Assembly (NCBI RefSeq): GCF_910596095.1
Contig: NC_056535.1
Location: 26,568,505 to 26,632,504, forward strand
Reading direction: 5' to 3'
Source: Thunnus maccoyii
Lineage: Eukaryota > Chordata > Actinopteri > Scombriformes > Scombridae
DNA length: 64,000 nt
This document shows, piece by piece, positions 47,680-59,990 of this stretch. A model generated the notes under the pieces. It worked only from the letters and a program-made list of their open reading frames with translations, did no database searches and had not been told where the DNA came from. Position 1 is the stretch's first letter. Each line of letters begins with the position of its first letter. Position numbers and translations under genes: made by a program.

Positions 47680-50080
47680 CAGGGGGACACAACTTTTCCT
47701 ACACTTTACTGAGGACAACAGCCTTACTCCATTTCGGTTATCTATAATCAACGAAGCCCCTTACCCCTCCCCCCTCCCGCCCCGACCTCCCTGAACACCA
47801 CCCGACAACTGCACGCCTCCCCCCCCCCCCCTTTTGCTTCTAAAAAGACCAAAAGACAACACTTCTGATTTCCTGGTGTATTGAATTGAGACTGAGAAAC
47901 GTAGGCTGGGATGACGTGTTCTTATGATGGTACAGTTTTGTCCAGATGAGAGTCTTTGCTCTGGCCTTGTACTGCCCTGTGCCTCTCAGCATTCATGGTA
48001 GCACCGAGAGACTGCAAATCACAGCATCTTCTTCTTGTCAATTAAAAAAAAACAAAAAAAACAAACACTGTGTTTAAAAGATGGCACTATCCCTTTGAAT
48101 ACCTTTTTCTTTTTCTTACGGTGCAAAATAGGACATTTGTGATACTTTTTGATAGACTGGGGCTGACTGAAATATTTTGGGACAAAATGATTAAGATGGG
48201 ATCATGAAGGATCTCGACATTGATACAACCAGAAGCAAAAAAAAAAGGAAAAAAAAAAAAAAAAAGAGAGAATGCCACTAAATCGAGTGTACTGACATTG
48301 GTTCCACATTTCACAATTTTTGGTAATCTAAACAAAACATCCTCAACACGATTTCATTCGACTCTAGTATATTAATGAGCCCCTAAGCACAATTTGGCGC
48401 ACATTTCCCAACATAGCATCCTATTATCATGATTACATGGGTTGGTATCCGTGCTGTTTCACACCAATTTAGAATTAGGTGCAGTACACGCAAAGTATGT
48501 CACTAGAGAAGAAATGGCAGCGGGAAGATTTAATTCCACCACATTAAAAGAGCCAAATCTAAATGTTGTTCTGGTGTCGTGTTGATGCTAATGGATTTGC
48601 TATGCTGAGAACGTGACACCATTTTTTTTTTTTTTTTTTTATTTATTTATTTATTTTTAAAGAATTTTCTTCCTGCACTGTGACTCAAAAATTGCTCGTT
48701 GTGGAGTCGACACATATCTGTGGGTTCTCCCTTGTGTGCACTACCTGCTGTGCGTGCTGTATGCCTTGTTTCTCTGTCTGTCCTCATGGGAGTTTGGACT
48801 GTTACATCACTGGCCACTGTCCTTGTTTCTGTGTGCTGCAGGAGAAGTGAGGTATTGAGCTCCTCTCCAGAAAAGACGGTTTGTCTGGAGACTGTCTGTT
48901 AAGATGTAACTGGTCTGTGTGCGGTACCGTGGCTGTGTCATTGCCACTCTGTTCTGACTGTTAACTGTTAGCTTCCACTGACTGATGCATGTTGGCAGTG
49001 TTTTTGTGTTTTGTACCCTTTGATGCACTTGGCCTGAGCAGTCTTTGTATGTACTGTAGCAGTGTCTCGTCTCTTCTCACTCATCTGCCATTTGCTTTTT
49101 ATGTTCCCTCTCTTTGTTACACCACCAATACAGCGATTCATCTTCATCCCTCCACGTTTCCATTGTCGTCATTCCTCCCAACATTTTGTCACGTATGTAT
49201 CTTCCATTTTGTGTGTCACCAAGACAACCTGCTCTAGTATGGATGCATAATATAAAAGCATTACATTTTAATGAGCAGCAGCTATTTAAAGCAAGTTTTG
49301 GTGGCATGATATGGCTGTGCATGTACCGGTCTTTTAACATTGGTGTTTTCCTTGTGTAGCTCACCCCAGCGTTCAAGTTTCCGGATACCAAGCTGTGAGT
49401 TGAAGGGGAGCAGCCGATGTGAGCGTGTGTGCGTGTGTTGAGTTAGTGGGCAGATCAGTGGAAAAGAGATAGAGAGAGAAAATGAGAGGTAAGCCTTTTC
49501 GCAAACGTGCAGGGCCAACCAGCGCTGACATTTAGATCTCACTCTGTATATCCCCTGCTCCTCCACTGCCCCTGATATGAATCCCAACACACGGACGAAA
49601 GGTAACCTGTTGTCCCACATCACTGGCTAAACAGGACCTGTTTATCACTCCTGTCTTGAGAAAGGTCAGTCAGAAAGGTCAAGTCTATTTCCTGGCCTCC
49701 ATGTGACTTTCTGATCTTGTCATGTAGGTACTGTAATGTTTAGAGCACTGTAGACCATTAATGATATAGACCATTAATGAGCATTTCTATTGATTCAGGT
49801 CTATTGGAGATAGTAACTGTGGGAGTTATTAAGGGTAAACAGAAATGTAACAAAATGTAGAGAAAAAAAAAAAAAAAAAACTGTACCAGCATACAATGCT
49901 TTGCCCATGTTTGTGGACAGAGTATGGTTTGTCAATGAAAATGTGATACTGTTTCAAATTTCAAAGCAATATTATATTAATGAAATTAAATAATACAATG
50001 ACAAAAGAATCCCTCTCAAGTCTGTTGTCAGTATTGATTTTTTTTATGGTTGAGTAATAAAAGACAAAAAGAAACATTAA

Positions 50081-52577
50081 ATCAACTGTTTAAAAATTTA
50101 AAGTGACAATTATAACAACATGGTAATTACTGTACAATTATACTATCAGTGTTTCCCCTGCGGTAGACTAGTGGGCGTCGAATCTACTGATCTCATCCAA
50201 ATGACTAAAACCAGTTTGTGCCTCTGATGTTATAATTACATTCAAGTCACACAGCTAAACATCTGGTTGTTTTTTTTTAAAGGTTAATACCTCACAATCT
50301 TTCATAAAACCAAGAAGGTCATTTAACAATAGCTGAAGGTATTTTCAGCATATTTCCATCTCAATAAAAACATCTTAGTTTGTTACTTGATTTTTATAAA
50401 AAAAAATGGATTTCCAACCTGTTTCCCAAGTTGCAACTACATTTCCTTGATTTGTATGACTTGAACCAAATTCTTGTTATTAGTTATATTTGTTAATATT
50501 AGTGTAAATATATATTTTATTATATTTTCATACATAATAACACATTTGTATTTTTCTTGTGCCCATACCAAACAAGTTAAGAGATATGGAGAGATATCGA
50601 GTTGCAACTTAGTAAACCAGTAAAAAAATCTTTTTTTCTGATGCATATTTGGTAAGTTTTATCAAAAAAAACCTTCTGGGTTTTGCAAAAATTGCCAGAC
50701 ATTTATCTTTCAGATGAAGTTCAGCTGTGTCACTCTAATGTAATGATATGGAAGGCATAAATGACATGAAAGGCAGAAACTGGAACCATTAAATGACCAC
50801 TAATCGCTGCAAGAGTTGTATCAAAATTAGTCGAAGTTAAAGGACGTAATCATTTATATTTCTAATCACAGCTCACCATTCTGCAAATCTTTTGAAAGTT
50901 TTATGTATTTTAACATTTATCAAAATTTCAGGTATCCATTGGTGTGTATTTATTTGTGCACAATATGAAAATATGTTAGCTGACTCTCTGAACTTTCTCG
51001 AGTTGTGTAATCCATCACAGCAAACGTCGAGTCTGCATTATTTTTTTGTCAAAGTTACATTATTTTTGTGAAGTGATGGAGTGCAGACTGTTCCAAAAAC
51101 TGATAAAAAAAAAGTGTTAAACTGCGTTACCTCACAAAGATAATGTAACACTTACAAAAATTTATATATAGTAGTATAGACTTGACACTGTAATGGATTA
51201 CACAATATAAATAAATGACATAAATGAGAGAGTCTGATAAATAATTTCCATAGTGTACAGAAAAAGAAAGGAAACTGTAGGAAAAATGCATATAATCATC
51301 AGAAATCTTCTGCTGTGCTCGCATCACAGGCTCCATTAACAGTTGTTTGCCGTTGGCTACGGCGCTTGAATCGCAGCTGTGTAGTAATTTTTCATACACT
51401 GGAAAATGTTTCTGGATTCAAGATTCTCTTTAAATTTCAATAATATAGCTTGTAATGCAAAACAAATGAGTTATCTGAACCATTACTCCTTGTAAAAAAA
51501 AATAAATACAGTTTTTATAAGAGTAATCTGAAGCTTTTAGTTTGACCTTGAAACTTGCTTTTGTGTTTAGCTTAGTTATAAATCTATTCAGTAAAGATTT
51601 TCACCAAATGCTGCTTTAAATTCAACAAGGTGAACAACGATTTGTTACAGAAATTCTGTATTTTCATTTGTTTTGTTTGAATGCCCATTTTTAATTAATC
51701 AATTGGGTATGTATCTTATTTACAAAATAAGCCCCGCAACCACTAAAACCACTACAACTGCTGTAGGGGAAACACTGAGTATAATTTTGGTTTGTGATTA
51801 AAGGTGCAAGGAAAAAAATAATATTTTTTAAAAGTTTAAAAAAAGTGCACACTATCTTTGGTAAATTATACATTATCTTTGAAAGAGTTTCATATACACA
51901 TCTATCAACATAAACATAAACCAGCCACATATTAAAACTTCAGTGTTATTTACAGACTGTTAGCATATTTTCTTTGGTACTTTGTGTTTTTCCTGAGGGT
52001 GTTTTGTCTTGAGAGTGAAAACCAACTGAGGCTTTTTTCCAAGCATCTGATAATTTCACAAACATTTCTGAGTCACAATCAGTCTCTTGCAATGACTAAA
52101 ATATGACTCATACAGAATTTCCTCATCAACACGCTACACAAACTATTAGTTACTCTTATCAAGGTGAAAGCTATTACTCATTTCTGTCACACAATCCATC
52201 AGGTTTTCTTAATGTTTTCTGCACTCAAATGTGTGGTTAAGAATAATAATTCTGTTCCTGCCTCATGCTTTGATTCAGACTTTTCTTTTTAAACATCTAA
52301 CAAAATATAATCATAGAAAACAAAATTCCTTTTTTCCAGAGAATATAAATGTCTCTTCAAAAAAACAACAGGACCAACAGAAAGATGCTCTTACGTCAGT
52401 CCCTAATTTAGCTTCCTTTTTAAGGCAAATAGTTTTATATTTTGGGTCTGACATCTCACTACCGAGCTCTCCTTGAACATTCTCACTCACTGTATTTACA
52501 CTCTAAAGCTATATATCTACAATGCGAGACAGCGGCTCATATTAAGGTCATTAATGGTCGTATGGGTCGCCCTTAGC
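50081..52577. other. AT-rich stretch between convergent anks1a and tcp11
   Basis: AT-rich DNA with short homopolymer A/T runs and no supportable exon. Part of it should be the 3' UTR of tcp11 (minus strand). No clear poly(A) signal for that strand stands out; an ATTAAA on the minus strand near 51690 is one possibility. Confidence 0.5.
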
Positions 52578-52810
52578 TTAGCGCGAGTCCTCCCCGGTCT
52601 CGGCCTCTCCTGGTGGGAAGAGCAGTTTCCTGAGGATGGGTGCGTAGAAGGGGCCAAAGACCGTTCGATTGAAGTGGGCGATTCGCCCAAAGGCCGTCCC
52701 CAGCTCAGCTAGCTCAGCACTCACTAGCCTGAGGGCAGCGGGCAGCTCTGGACTCCTTTTAGCGGGGCCGCCCTCCAGCGTGGCCTGGAGGAAGCCCTGT
52801 ACCCTTTCTC
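52578..52810 (-). CDS. tcp11: tcp11 terminal coding exon 9
   Basis: Acceptor ATCAAACATAG, stop TAA at 52578. Encodes [35 protein letters not shown] and [19 protein letters not shown], ending GEDSR. A (CT)n tract lies 40-65 nt upstream on the coding strand. Confidence 0.93.
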
Positions 52811-52844
52811 CTATGTTTGATCGAGTGAGGGGGTGGAGAAAGAC

Positions 52845-52875
<31 letters not shown>

Positions 52876-55800
52876 CAGTCAGCTTTGCAGCAGGACACAT
52901 TCAAGTTTAAAAACATCCATGTGGACAAAAATAACCTGAACTAAATGACATTAAAAGGAATGTTCCTCCTGTTGAGTAAAAAATGTTTCATCTCCAAACT
53001 GTCAACTAAAAATACAATCCTGTTTTAATCAAAATGTATTTCTAATAAGACTTGAAAGGTTTGTTTTATCAGCCTGAAAGGTCAGAATTGTCTAAACCAA
53101 TCCTTAAATGAAGTGAAAACTGTTACCATAACAACAGTTTCCAACAATAAATAGATGGAAACTTAAATCTCATATGTAGTACTTTCCCTGTCGGTGCTGG
53201 AGCTAAAACAATTGGTCGTTAAGATGATTTATCTGCAACCGTTTGGAGAATAATTTAATCATTTGATTCACTTTCACTTCTCAGATGTGCAGCTTTTCTC
53301 TCTGATATGATAGTAAACCGAATAAGACACTGCCTCGGGCTCTAGGAAACTGTAATAGGTATTTTTCAGTCATTTCTGACATTTTATAAACAAATGATTC
53401 ATTGGTTAATCAAGGAAATAATCAGCGGAAGAATCTATAATGAAAAGGATTAGTTGCAGCTCTATTATATGTTTTTTTTTCCTGTGGAGTGAAAATGGTA
53501 CTAAAATATACAACTCTGTCTTAAACTAATATTTTCAATAAGCTTTGAACAGATTTATCAGCCTTAAAATGTCAGAATTTTCTAAACCACACCTTAAATG
53601 AAGTGAAAACATGACAACCAACAACATGAGGTTATTGGTTATTCCAGGAAATTAATCTGCAACTATTTTGATAATCGACTAATCATTTTAGTAATTTCTC
53701 AAGCAAAAAATGTCAAACATTCTCTGGTTCCAGCTTCTAAAATGTCAAGATGTCTTGTATGACAGCAAACTAAAGATTTTGAGGTTAACGAATTGTGGTG
53801 GGCATTTCTAATTATTTTCAGGCATTCTACAAAAAAACAATGAATCAATTAATCAAGAAAATATTGAATTGACAATTAAAATAATTGTAAGTTGCAGCCC
53901 CGTTGTGCTTCAGTTAATTCATGGCTGACCTATGAGTGTGCGAACAGGGTTGTTGTGCTTCCACAGGTCAGATATTTGTCCTCTCAGCAGATCTTGGCTC
54001 TCCTGAGGCATCGCTGCTCCTCCCTGGCCGTTCACAGCTTCGGTCACTTGCTGCAGTACTGTCTCCCCGAGACCCAGCAGCGCCCCCTTCAGGTCGGCTT
54101 CCCTGTAGCACCAGACAGCAGCATGAGGCAAATTACCTGCAGGCTTCATTAGATGTGTAATAGGTCACAGGCTTATGAATCTGTCCATTTATAAGGAGCA
54201 AAGGGTCTTGGGACTCCCCGGTAAATAGGGGTCTTTAATAACATCTAGTTCTTTCAAAAGGCGTTTAGAATAAATAAAATTACGTTTTAATAAAGTGATT
54301 AAGAGAGAAACAGCCTGTGCCGCATTTTATTGCAGCTCGGACCACAGTGTGAACAGGCTGTGAACATCACAAGCTGCTGTTTCACATTTATCCACTAATC
54401 ATGACGATGCTTCTCTTGAACAGAAAGAATGAGGTTAGCTGGATCCGTTCTGACAAGCTAGTTGCTGCCTGTCACCCCCATTGGTTTCCTCCTCATACAA
54501 TACCTGTTCCCCATGACAGCCAGTACATGCATCACCACATCCTCCTCTTACCTGGTGTGACTGCCCTCCAGCAGGGCAGTGACGGACTGCCTGAGTTTAC
54601 CTACAAACCCCTGCAGGGAGAAAACGGCGCCCCCACACTGAGCTTTGGTCAGGAGCAGCACCGACGCCTCCAGGACCAACATCTCGAGCCGCCGACCCAG
54701 AGCGTCCAGGCGGGTGCGGTCCATTAGCACGGTCTGTATGCGGAGGTCAGGTCAGGGTCACATGTCATATGGTTACCCACATCTTTAAAATATCTAAATA
54801 AAATCAATATGTAGATGACAACGTTCTGGTTGTGGATGCAAACCGCTGCGGTGGATATTCTGTAACGCTACATGAGCTCTAACGTGTTGTCACACGCTTT
54901 AACAGGCAGCAGTGTGAGGAGGAGTGTGTAGGGAGACTGAATATTCCCTCATAATCAATAAAATATGGCTCAAATGAAAGGCATAGTGTGATGTAATTTT
55001 GCAGGCTGCAGCTGACCTCGGGATATTTCTGGTCTTGCGGGTCCCAGTGTAGCAGACGCATGTAGGCCCGGTTGAGGACGGCGGTGGCGCTGACAGGACC
55101 TCTGCTGTCAGGACCGAGAGACTCAGAGCGAGCACTGATGGCCGACGCCTCCTCTGACTCTGCCGCCTGAAGCCAAGCTGTGGTGTTGTCCAGAGAGGCT
55201 GAAGAAAAAGAGCCAATAACATAATGAGAAAGTCGTGTACATTAAAAAACAACAATCAACAAGATTAAGATAAACTGCAATGTAACTGAATTATGAGAGA
55301 GTTCAAGAGATATTTTGATAAAAAATAAAGAGATAGATACTGAATATACACGTTATCTTTTGAAAAAAAAAACTGACACTGCTATCAAACTTAAATACTG
55401 CTGGTATTATGGGAAAATATAGAATACTGTTCTACTTAGAGCTGAAACAATCAGTCAATTAAGTTATTAGTTGATTGACAGAAAAGTAATTGGACAACTA
55501 TTTTGATAACTGATTAGTAATTTAAGTTTAAACATAAATGCCTAAAATTATTTGGTTTAAGCTTCTCAAATGTGAATACTGGCTGTTTTTTTATAGTCTT
55601 TATAGTCTTTTTTTTTTAAAGTTGAAGATTTCACTTCAGTCTCTAGAAACTTGAGACGGACATTTTTTACTTTTTTCTGACATTTTACAGACCAAAAGAT
55701 TAATGCGTTAAACTTAATTAAGTCATTAACAAAATATATATTTTGAGGGCAGAATCGTTATTTTGTAAAATATGATTAAAGGATGATTAGTACCCCAGCT

Positions 55801-58800
55801 AACATGATAGGAAGGGCTCTATCACTTTGCCAGTGACTCTGATTAGCCAGATGTGTTTAGATGGAATATCTGAGCCGAACAACCAGAGTTCACTGATCGG
55901 CCATCCAGCACCTCAACCAATCAGATTCAAAAAAATGACAGGACGGTGCTTTAGGAAGAGGAGGGTCAAAATTTGTTTAATTGAAAAATTGATAATATCC
56001 AATGACCATAAATCCTACAAGTCACAAAGTCACCTTTATCATTCATCTCTCCTGCTGTAACAGTCGTGTTACGTATTGAAAACACTGGAATGAAATCCTT
56101 CCTCACCTGGCTGCTTGTCCAGAATCTGCTGGAATTTGGCCCTTTCATACTGCACAGCCTGCTGCAAGAGGTGAGGCCTCAAACTCTGGATGGTGAAGTT
56201 GACCATGTCGGTCTTCATGAGCCCCAAGACGCGAAAGATCTCCCTGAGAAAAGAGCAAGGAGTGGATTACTTTTGGGTTAGAGAGCTTTTGGAATGCTTT
56301 AGCAAAAAAATACTACAACTGCAAGCAAACTTTATTTATATAGGACATTTCAGAGCACAAGAAGTGCTTGACAGGAGGAAGAAAAGGACACAGGGAGAGA
56401 GGATATAAAAAAGTACATCAACCACAGAATAAAGGGCATCAAACAAAAAAGCCAAAAGAAAACAAATTAATTTTAAGATGCTTTTATAAGATTTGCTCTT
56501 ATTTAGCTTCTCTGGGTTTTTGTGGATGTTCCAGAGTCGAGGAGCAACAATAGCAAAAGCACCTTTTGTCACCTTTGGTTTTGAATGGAAGTAACTGGAA
56601 GTATAAATGTAAAAGTGGACGTATCTGAAGACAAGCTGGCATACTAAATGTCAATAATGTCTTCTGCTCTTGGTACATTGACTAAAAATATATTTAACCT
56701 GTGGTAGATTTAGAAAGAAATACATTAAAACTGCACAATGAAAACTGTTCTAAAAGGCACTGAGATGTGATGTGAATGAAAGTCAAAAAAGCAAATGTAT
56801 ATATATATATCTATTAGATTTGTTGTAATAATGTAGTAGCAATGATATTATGTAAGGAGATACAGTTGGATGGAGAGTCTGGACTTGTGTTAACTGCAGC
56901 AAACAGTGATGAATACATGAGTTTATTTATTCCACATCAGGCACAAGCCTCACCTCAGGAGCTCCACAGGGTCCCTGAGGTCCCTCAGAGCTCTGACCTC
57001 TGGGTCACGCACAGGTGCACATAAAGACGCCATGGTGTTGATGACGTATCCTGCCAGTCTGTGGAGGTCCAGAGCTCCGTGATCGACCTCCTGCTGGATC
57101 AGATCCATGTCCAGCACCTCGTCCAGCTGAGATCTCAGCCTGACGTGACCGGGAAGCAGCAGGGACTGAAGCATCTGATGGAAAATATCTTTATTTATTA
57201 TTAAATACCTTTACACGTACATTTTGCTTCATGTAGTTTAGAGTTGGTGTCTTTTTAACAACTACAAGGTTCCTCTACATAAGCAGATACAGAAGCTGAC
57301 ATGTTGTTATCAGGACCTGCACAAAAAAAGGATTTATGGCATCAATGTCTTTGCAGCTTCCTCTCTATTTCTCATTTAATCACTGAATTCAAATTGTGAT
57401 TAAATGAGAAGTTGGTTCATTGACTATGTGACTGACAATTTTGATAACCAGACATCTTTTTAGTCATTTAATATCAATGCTCGTTCCAGCTTCTCAAATG
57501 AGAAGATTTTCTGCTTTTTATATCATTTGTATTTTGGGATTTATTTGAAGATGTCATCTGGAATTCTTCAACTAGTTTTTACACACCAGACAATTAATCA
57601 GTTAATTAAAAATAATGTCAGCAGCAGAGCTTTACCAATTAATTCGCAAAATGATATTATCAATCAATTTCAGCTCATATCAGATATTTTGGTGTTGGTG
57701 TACATGTTGGCCAATAAGTAACAAGAAAGTTCAGAACAGTAATACCAAAGGTATGTTGGAGGTAATTTAGAAATATATTGCGATTACATACTTTGTCCAC
57801 CAGGGAGCACTGACAAGGCTAGCGTATTTCTGAACTGTAAAACGTCCCGCGCAGTTTATATCTTGTCCACAATTCCTTAAAACTCAAATTTGAAGGAATA
57901 CTTTTAAATTTCAGGAAATACTCTCATCAAAAGCACTCTGTGTGTGTGTCGGGTAATTTTGTAGCTAGCAGCTGGTTAGCTTAGCTTAGCATAAAGACTG
58001 ACAACAGTAAAACAGCTAGCCTGGCTCTGTCCATAAGTAACGTATAAGGTATCAGTTACTGTGCCAAGAAACAGTCCAGCATGTAACATCCTGTAAAACC
58101 ACAACATGTTGTTTTTATGAGTATTGTCAAGATTATTTATTGTAACATCTCATTACACAAGTATAAGAGAGTAAAAATCTTAGGTTAGCTAAGCTAAGTT
58201 AACTGGCTGTTAGTTCCAGCTTAATATTAACTGTACAAACAGTAGAGTGGTATCCATCTTCTTATCTAACTCCTAAGCCTCTAATATTGGCTAGTGTGTC
58301 TTTATCTGACTTTTTGAACTCTCAAATATCAGCACCGGCCTCAAAAACCATTAATTAGTGATGTAAATATTCAATAGTTCTATGTATTAATATCACCAAC
58401 TTAATGTTTATATATTATTTTTCATTGCGAGTAGCAGATATTTCTAATGAAGTCTGACATCACACACTTTTCCCCTTGTGTAAGGTCGGCGTTGTGTTTG
58501 TGTTTATCTGACATTTGTCGACAACGTACACGCTTTGGTTTTGATGCTCAAAGCATGTGAGAATGACAGAGGTCAGAGGTCACAGTGTACCCTCTCCCTC
58601 TGCTACTACTGCCTCTGAGCTACCAGACACACCAGATACCAGACACACTTACAGTCTTGACCTCCTGCAGCAGAATGACCGCATGGTTGTAGTTTGGAGG
58701 GTCGCTGTTCAGCTGCTCATGAAGACTGTCCCAAAACGCCCGGTGAACAATCTCCGTCACTCTGCCCTCCAGGCTGCAAAAGGAAAAATGGTTGGAAAAA

Positions 58801-59237
58801 AAGACAGCTCAATGGATAAAGAAACTCTCAATTAATTTAGGAAATTAGAATAACCAAGGTCACTTTAGCTGTGGTGGAGTGTTATTTATTTATTTATTTC
58901 TTGCCTGTCTGTGGGAGGACTCTTGGGTTTGAAGCTGAAGTCTCCATTCACCACTATCTCATGTGCGAGGCTCAGGTTGGAAACACAGTTTTCCAGCTCC
59001 ATCAGACTGGAAAGTGAGGCAGTGGGTGGGCTCCCTGACACCAAAGACAGGACACACACGCCCACTGATCATTAAAACTGCCATGCTGCTTATAATTCAA
59101 TTACTTTCGGTCCCTAAACCTGCCTGAAAACAGTAACTACCACAATAAAGCTCCATACCTGTAGGGGACTCAAGTTTTTCCAGACAGGGAAGGTCAGTGG
59201 AGGAATCATCAGGGGCCTCGTCTCTTTGATTTGGCAT
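52578..59237 (-). CDS. tcp11: TCP11 (T-complex protein 11), complete coding region in 9 exons
   Basis: Nine exons on the minus strand join into a 485-residue frame from ATG 59237-59235 to TAA 52580-52578, close in length to mammalian TCP11 (about 500). Diagnostic TCP11-family blocks are present: [40 protein letters not shown] with [31 protein letters not shown] with ERAKFQ, LMDRTRL, and a C-terminal SAELAELG...HFN..VFGP(F)Y block. In mammals TCP11 is a testis protein linked to sperm motility and cAMP signalling; that role is carried over by homology only. The gene runs tail-to-tail with anks1a, as in human 6p21. Eight of the nine introns (including the 5' UTR intron) are GT-AG and one is GC-AG. 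The introns are loaded with MITE-like repeats. Confidence 0.94.
52846..52871. repeat. (AG)n microsatellite near the last tcp11 acceptor
   Basis: About 13 AG units; on the coding (minus) strand a (CT)n tract ending some 35 nt before the acceptor of exon 9. Confidence 0.9.
53195..53465 (+). repeat. MITE-like GCTGCAA family, copy D
   Basis: Lies in the last tcp11 intron. Includes TTTCTGACATTTTATAAACA and ends GGATTAGTTGCAGCTCT; diverged. Confidence 0.6.
53650..53902 (+). repeat. MITE-like GCTGCAA family, copy E
   Basis: Starts near CTGCAACTATTTTGATAATC, includes CTCTGGTTCCAGCTTCTAAA, ends GTAAGTTGCAGCCCC, less than 30 bp from the donor of tcp11 exon 8. Confidence 0.7.
53930..54102 (-). CDS. 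tcp11: tcp11 coding exon 8
   Basis: Acceptor GGTGCTACAG, donor CTCATAG|GTCAGC, 173 nt. Encodes [20 protein letters not shown] and continues to [14 protein letters not shown]-like repeat lies within about 30 bp of the donor. Confidence 0.9.
54552..54733 (-). CDS. tcp11: tcp11 coding exon 7
   Basis: Acceptor CGCATACAG, donor CACCAG|GTAAGA, 182 nt. Encodes [20 protein letters not shown] then [20 protein letters not shown]; the LMDRTRL motif is typical of TCP11. Confidence 0.93.
55017..55198 (-). CDS. tcp11: tcp11 coding exon 6
   Basis: Acceptor TTTTTCTTCAG, donor CCCGAG|GTCAGC, 182 nt. Encodes a variable, Ala/Ser-rich segment ([20 protein letters not shown]) followed by the conserved [19 protein letters not shown]. 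Confidence 0.92.
55438..55725 (+). repeat. MITE-like GCTGCAA family, copy F
   Basis: Starts AGAGCTGAAACAATCAGTCA, includes CTATTTTGATAACTGATTAG and TTTTCTGACATTTTACAGACC. In the tcp11 intron before exon 6 of the minus-strand gene's neighbour exon 5. Confidence 0.7.
56107..56243 (-). CDS. tcp11: tcp11 coding exon 5
   Basis: Acceptor CTCTTTTCTCAG, donor CAGCCAG|GTGAGG, 137 nt. Encodes [20 protein letters not shown], then [19 protein letters not shown]. Confidence 0.94.
56954..57174 (-). CDS. tcp11: tcp11 coding exon 4
   Basis: Acceptor TTTTCCATCAG, donor CCTGAG|GTGAGG, 221 nt. Encodes [35 protein letters not shown] and [14 protein letters not shown], the most recognisable TCP11 block. Confidence 0.94.
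57405..57612 (+). repeat. MITE-like GCTGCAA family, copy G (decayed)
   Basis: Only some blocks remain: ATTTTGATAACCAGACAT, GTTCCAGCTTCTCAAATGAG, CAGACAATTAATCAGTTAAT. Confidence 0.45.
57945..58290 (+). repeat. dispersed repeat of the GCTAGCTTAGC type, copy 3
   Basis: Starts TAGCTAGCAGCTGGTTAGCT then TAGCTTAGCATAAAGACTG and CTAGCCTGGCTCTGTCCATA; ends with an inverted version (TTAGCTAAGCTAAGTTAACT, TGGTATCCATCTTCTTATCT). In the tcp11 intron before exon 4. Confidence 0.68.
58653..58773 (-). CDS. tcp11: tcp11 coding exon 3
   Basis: Acceptor TTTTCCTTTTGCAG, donor AAGACT|GTAAGT. Encodes [20 protein letters not shown], then [20 protein letters not shown], the start of the TCP11 domain. The split Ser codon joins AG from exon 2 with C here. 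Confidence 0.93.
58905..59034 (-). CDS. tcp11: tcp11 coding exon 2 with GC donor
   Basis: Acceptor TTGGTGTCAG. Encodes [20 protein letters not shown] then [21 protein letters not shown]. The exon must end ACAGACAG|GCAAGA: no GT exists nearby that keeps the frame, and CAG|GCAAG fits the known GC-AG intron consensus. Confidence 0.88.
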
Positions 59238-59249
59238 TTCAGCAATAGC
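59159..59249 (-). CDS. tcp11: tcp11 coding exon 1 (start codon)
   Basis: Acceptor AACCTCTAG before 59249, 12 nt of 5' UTR, then ATG at 59237. Encodes [20 protein letters not shown] then KLESPT and one nucleotide of a split Gly; donor CTACAG|GTATGG. The acidic, poorly conserved N-terminus is normal for the family. Confidence 0.85.
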
Positions 59250-59324
59250 CTAGAGGTTTAAATTAATCAATAAACTCATTGGTCAGTTTGCTTGTTACAA
59301 CAATGTGTCCAATAAAAATATTAA

Positions 59325-59990
59325 GAGCTGCAACGATCAGTTGATTAATCGATTGGCCAGTCAACAGAAAATGAATTGGCAACTAAATTTTCTTAAGTGA
59401 CTAATCGTTTTAATTTTAAAAAAGCCAAACAATGGATAGTTCCAGCTTTTTAAATGTTACAGGGCTGCAAATAATGATTATTTTCATTATTGATTAATCT
59501 GTCAATCATTTTCCTGATTAATTGATTAGTTGTTTGGTCCATATAATGTCAGAAAATGGTGTAAAATGTTGATCAGTTTCCCAAAGCCCAAGGTGACGTC
59601 TTCATATGTCTTGATATTCAGTTTACTGTCATAGCGGACAGAAAATATTCACATTTAAGAAGCTGGAACAAGAGAATTTTTTACTTTTATTCTTAAAACG
59701 ATTAATTGATTATAAAAATTGGTGATTTATTTAATAATTGGCAACTGATTGACTAATCGTTGTAGCTCTAAAATTTTAAGATTTGCTTCTTTTCTTTGAC
59801 ACATATGGTTAACGGAATATTTTTGGGTTTGGGACTGTTGGTCAGATAAAACAAGAAATCTGAATACATCTGCTTGAGCTGTGGGGAATTATAACAGCCA
59901 CTTCCCTTTTTTTATGTAGACAAAACCATTAATCGAGAATATAATCAGCTGCAATTTAATATGTAATGCAAATAATCGTTAGTTGCAGCC
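59325..59990 (+). repeat. MITE-like GCTGCAA family, copy H, interrupted by copy I
   Basis: The left half (59325-59458) starts AGAGCTGCAACGATCAGTTG and breaks off after AGCTTTTTAAATGTT. The right half (59773-59990) resumes with GATTTGCTTCTTTT, GGGACTGTTGGTCAGATAAA and ends ATCGTTAGTTGCAGCCCC. The middle is a second family member in reverse. It sits in the tcp11 5' UTR intron. Confidence 0.72.
59459..59772 (-). repeat. MITE-like GCTGCAA family, copy I (reverse, nested in H)
   Basis: Starts ACAGGGCTGCAAATAATGAT and ends TGACTAATCGTTGTAGCTCT, with TTCAGTTTACTGTCATAGC and AAGAAGCTGGAACAAGAGAA in between: a near-full-length copy in the opposite direction to its host. Confidence 0.75.

Larger units (their letters stand above)
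46577..50080 (+). other. anks1a 3' UTR and flank
   Basis: No coding exon is certain here. The segment holds a (CA)n tract at 46657-46680, C-runs at 47600-47620, a second (CA)n at 47643-47673, C-runs at 47820-47832, A-rich tracts at 48040-48060 and 48238-48266, and T/TTTA tracts at 48624-48657. Possible poly(A) signals are ATTAAA near 48041 and AATAAA at 50056-50061 and 50363-50368. Which one ends the transcript is unknown. Confidence 0.45.

Noticed and set aside
49361..49398. Acceptor-like TTGTGTAG followed by a 12-codon frame and TGA
   Set aside because: Too short and only weak pyrimidine tract; far beyond the stop of anks1a with nothing to link it.
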